This document shows positions 60,534-64,000 of a stretch of DNA of 64,000 bases, piece by piece. This stretch comes from Thamnaconus septentrionalis. Its lineage: Eukaryota > Chordata > Actinopteri > Tetraodontiformes > Monacanthidae. Position numbers and translations under genes: made by a program. Positions within the stretch are counted from its first letter, which is position 1; every line of letters begins with the position of its first letter. The notes under the pieces are model-generated. The model searched no databases. It had not been told where the DNA came from and worked only from the letters and a program-made list of their open reading frames with translations. Location of the stretch: NCBI GenBank assembly GCA_009823395.1, contig CM020519.1, positions 13,698,001-13,762,000 on the forward strand, given 5' to 3'.

Positions 60534-62579
60534 ATAAACATTCTAGATCTTCCCCCGCTTCTCCTTCCCCCGAAAAACAGTGTTTGCTTTCTCTTAAATT
60601 CTGGCATTTATTTCGCCGTCTGTTTACACCCGATCCAGCAGCGGAACCTTCAGGATACACAGTAAGCGTTCTCAAGGGTGATTTCACCGTCTCAAGCATG
60701 CGCACCAAAGTGGTTCCCCGCCAACAGAGACGCTAAAGCTGCCGTTTCCGCCGTCTGAAATGAGAACACTGGAGGTTTAATTTTCCTTTGCGGCCCAATC
60801 TCGGAGCCACAACTGGCTTGATCAAGTTGACATTCAAGCTTCTGCACAGGGGTCAATAGTCTTGCTTTGTGAATTGTAATGAGGATCGTTTTGAGGTGGC
60901 GTCTAGATGGAATCTGGCGGCTTTGCAAATACTGCGCGCGTACAGTGTGCTTTTCTGGCCGAAAAGAGACCCAATAAAACAGAGGTGAAAACAAAAAGCA
61001 ATATATTTTTACCCAGAGATTTATTCGACAGTGTTGATGTTACCAGCCTGTGGCGTTCGAATCTCTTTTCACATCCTCATTACAGCGGCGGGCAGACAGC
61101 TCTTGCTTTCTCAGGAAGTTTTATCCTTCAAACATCCAATTATTTATGGCAAACTGAAAACACCGCTGTGAAAGGTTTGTTTTTTTCAAACCTTACAACT
61201 TGACCGAACGTTTCAGAGCTTCCACAGTGCAACATCATTGGCCAGCTCAATTCTGGCTTTGTGAGGGCTGTATTCCTGAGAATCGGATTCTCAGATCTTT
61301 TCTCTGACGCATTTTTGACAACTAAAACTGCTAAAGCAGTTAGCGTGGATGCTGAAGTAACAGCGGTTTTGTTGGAACTTGATTGCATTATTCACATTAA
61401 ACGAGAAACAAAGGACGAAATGGAAGGCCATGACATAACAATTTCACAACCTTAATGTTTTAACATACGTTTTCTGGAAAATGGAGCAAGCAATGTGAAG
61501 GGTATGCTAGGGTATGCTAATTCGGAGATGCTAATTCCGCTTCAAAATGAAAACCGTAGCCTGAATTGCGAGTTTCAGGACAAATTCTAAAAGAAAATAC
61601 CAGGATTATCATCATCTTGTTGCTTGCTTTGATTTTCAGCACTGGCTCCACTGGGGAGGGTCAGTGAGCGCGAGTTGAAAGTCTGCTGCGGCGTTTCGTT
61701 CTGGTCTACAGGCAGTACACAAGTATAACAAGTAGTTATGTTGTTTCATCAGTAACACCAGGGTGCTTTAAATCTGATTTACCCGAAAAACAAACACAAT
61801 GTCACAACACTTTACATCCATCTTTATATACCAGTCAAGTGGTTTTTACCCACCAGTGCAGAAATAGAGACCGATTAAACCTCTCACGCATGAGATCGTC
61901 AAGCTTGAGATTCTCGCCGTAGGACAGATGGTCACTGGTTCTTGTCGCAATGCAGTGCAATGAACGTATCACCCGACGCTGCCAATGCCGTCATGGTTCT
62001 GTGCATTAAACACGCTGGAGATGCAGTGCTTGCGCACTTTCTTTGCATTTATTCATGAAGCTTTTTTCCCTGTACAGTCTGTCAGGGAATAACTATGTTG
62101 TATAAGATGACAGGTGTGAGTGATAATCCTGGTTTCCACAACCAAAAAGAGTTGTTTATGGGTTTCTCTTCCTTTTCCGTTCTTTTATGTACTTTATTTT
62201 TTCATGATAATATTTCATTATTTTATTTTTTATGTTGTTGCTGTTGGAATAAGTTCTCCAACCTCAGCTCTGATGTCAGAAAAAAGCCATGTTAGTATTT
62301 TCACTGTGCGCAAAACAAAAGGTACGTAGAGTTCAACGCAGTGTCAAACACTTTGCATCTGAGTCAGAAACTAAAAAAAAATATTTTAGATATTTTTAAT
62401 TTACATTTTGAACCATTTTAAACCAACTGGTTGAATTAAATCCACACAAACAAACAAAATATCTCACTTTTGATTAATTATCAAGAAAAAAAAATAGATG
62501 CCAATAAAAATAACATGCTAAGCTTTGTTTACAACCTTAAGCAAGGAATTGGGTTTCCTGCAGCAGACCTTTCACACAT
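60534..62579. other. No gene seen
   Basis: No recognised family. A small tandem repeat (ggtatgcta twice, then gatgctaatt) lies at 61500-61545. The frames at 60692-60994 minus and 60907-61203 plus have no family signature. Confidence 0.45.
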
Positions 62580-62790
62580 TTCTTGTATAGCACTTTTCTA
62601 TTATATTCCACCACTGAAAGAGCTATACATAACTTCCCATTCCCATTCAAACAGCGATGGCCGCAGTCGTGACGACTCCATGGTGCCATGTATTCATCGC
62701 GAGCGGGTCCAGTGTCTTGCTCAAGGACACCTCGACATGTGGATCCAGGGACCCTCTGCCAACTGAATGCCCCACTCTACCAGCTGCCCA
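62580..62790. mobile_element. Retroposon tail fragment (SINE/LINE)
   Basis: cacttttctattat, then cattcccattcaaacagcga, then gtccagtgtcttgctcaagg, acacctcgacatgtgga and ccactctaccagctg follow the order of a widespread fish retroposon tail. Open frames across it are not genes. Confidence 0.6.
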
Positions 62791-63283
62791 CACATTAGGA
62801 AGGTGGCCAGTCTCGGAGGACATAACACACACTTGGCTCGGGACGTTCTCACCAATCTGGGAGAGGTGATCAGGGTGATTCCGATGCCTTTGTGGTAACA
62901 CAAAGGGCTGAATAAACACAGAAATCGCATTTTCACCCACTCTTTTCTGGCAAGCAAAGCAAGCTATGCTAGCTACGCTAGCTAAGCAGAACAAGATTTC
63001 TTTGCATGCACAAGATTTATCGATGTATACTTTTTTTCTACTTAATGCTGGTCCTGGCTGCTATATACACTGCAAATTTCTCCATTGTGGGACAGTAAAG
63101 GGACACATTTTTATGTCATCTTTATCAAGCAGGCTACCCCTTTGGTTAGTTTACTGAAAGGCTCTGATATTTACTGTTGTCTGGAAACATTAAGAAGGGG
63201 AATTTTGCTTAATATGCTAACTGACAACTAGACTATTGATCAACAGCCAACTTTACAGTCTTTGGTATTTAATAGTGCATTTT

Positions 63284-63285
<2 letters not shown>
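62791..63285. other. No gene seen
   Basis: Contains a short gctagctacgctagctaagc repeat at about 62967-62986 and nothing else recognised. Confidence 0.5.

Positions 63286-63334
<49 letters not shown>
63286..63334. repeat. (GT)n microsatellite
   Basis: A perfect run of about 24 GT units. Confidence 0.97.
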
Positions 63335-63336
<2 letters not shown>

Positions 63337-63692
63337 TGTCAATTGTAGATATAGCATTCAAAAAAGTTTAGTCTTACTACATTACAGAAGAGAAGAAACA
63401 ATGTAATGTCGATTTGTAATTTATTTTCAAAATAACAATAGTAATGATGCAAATAAAGAAAAAACAATGACAGTACTGTTGATAACAATAATCACATTAA
63501 TAATATTCCAGCCAGCCCTACACTCTGTTCCATTGTCACACTCTCTCAAACCCTGCAGCCTTTGATTCAATTTAAGTTCACTTGACACCCTCTTCTCACC
63601 ACCCTCAGGTTGCTCATGTCATGGCGACGTCAATCTCCATGTCGGCTGTGTGCTTCTCAAACATGTCAAGCAGCTGCAGCAGCCATTGCAAA

Positions 63693-63719
63693 AACAACAA
63701 CAACAACAACAACAACAAC
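63693..63719. repeat. (CAA)n microsatellite
   Basis: Nine CAA units. Frames through it encode poly-Gln, poly-Thr or poly-Asn. Confidence 0.95.
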
Positions 63720-64000
63720 CACCACAACCCTCTGCTTTGACGCTGCGATCACTCTCAGTATTATCGCAGCGTGCCTTGTCACTCCAGCTTAGGCGCCTCG
63801 CAGGGAGCCCAGGTCGCCTCATCCCTGACTCATTTTGCCGCTGAGTGCACAGCAAGGTTATGCCGTTCCAGCAGGCAAACCGCGGCAAGGGGGTGGCTTT
63901 TGCCAGGCTGCGTCACAGTGCCGCTGCTGCTGGTCGGATGGAGGCGGGCCGCGCGCTCTCGACGCTCGCTGTGAGTCTCGCGACGGAATTGTTTTGACGT
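63720..64000. other. GC-rich, CpG-containing end of window
   Basis: The last 280 bp change from the A/T-rich background to GC-rich sequence with many CpGs, including ggcgggccgcgcgctctcga and ctcgcgacg. This could be the edge of a CpG-rich promoter or first exon. The window ends before this can be decided. Confidence 0.4.

Noticed and set aside
63610..63792. Open frames around the (CAA)n tract
   Set aside because: Poly-Gln/Thr/Asn content comes from the repeat; flanks show no homology that I recognise.

Overview
The window looks like a ray-finned fish (teleost) nuclear genome, from intergenic or long-intron DNA. This rests on the mix of repeats, recognised from general knowledge of fish genomes: Tc1-like short elements, hAT-type short elements with 8-bp target duplications, a tRNA-headed SINE with an L2-like body, LINE 3' ends of the Rex3/RTE kind, gypsy-like solo LTRs, and dense (CA)n, (TA)n and (GATA)n microsatellites. 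There is no bacterial or organellar gene organisation. I found no exon of a host protein-coding gene that I can defend, no tRNA or rRNA gene, and no CRISPR array. The only readable protein fragments belong to transposons: two hAT transposase pieces and one LINE reverse-transcriptase C-terminus.

Layout. 1-680: 5' end of a GTF2IRD2-like hAT transposon on the minus strand. 681-8800: mostly featureless DNA with microsatellites. 8824-9475: two copies of one LINE 3' end lying tail to tail, followed by a Tc1-like MITE at 9626-9898. 13044-13510: a probable solo LTR. 14928-15079: (TA)n/(GATA)n repeats. 15940-17001: pieces of an 'acttgagtaaa' hAT-like element. 17178-17502: a hAT MITE with a perfect 8-bp target duplication. 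19947-20621: an element with GAATTCCAATTCC ends; a second copy at 28311-28714 is nested in another element. 22041-22392: about 220 bp of alternating (TA)/(CA) DNA abutting a TTAA-type MITE fragment. 25512-26209: a solo LTR with a perfect 5-bp target duplication and a GTGGGC array. 33397-33647, 40703-41112 and 56302-56714: further copies of the TTAA-type MITE. 34556-35505: a hAT-like element interrupted by a SINE with a perfect 13-bp target duplication. 37723-38108 and 42941-43245: two more MITEs. 45181-46140: an old hAT-like remnant and a tRNA-type SINE. 50590-51254: an LTR fragment and a foldback element. 53115-53209 and 55181-55265: long (TA)n tracts. 59703-60302: a hAT deletion derivative that still carries a broken BED-finger coding segment. 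The last 300 bp are GC-rich and could lie near a promoter.

The elements do not act together as a pathway. They record successive insertions: SINE into hAT-like DNA, one MITE into another, and microsatellites growing beside element ends. I found no convincing undescribed biological system. The best leads are the reading frame kept between the two GAATTCC-end elements, the EGR-site-like array inside the solo LTR, the foldback element and several perfect hairpins. Family names come from pattern recognition, not from a database search.
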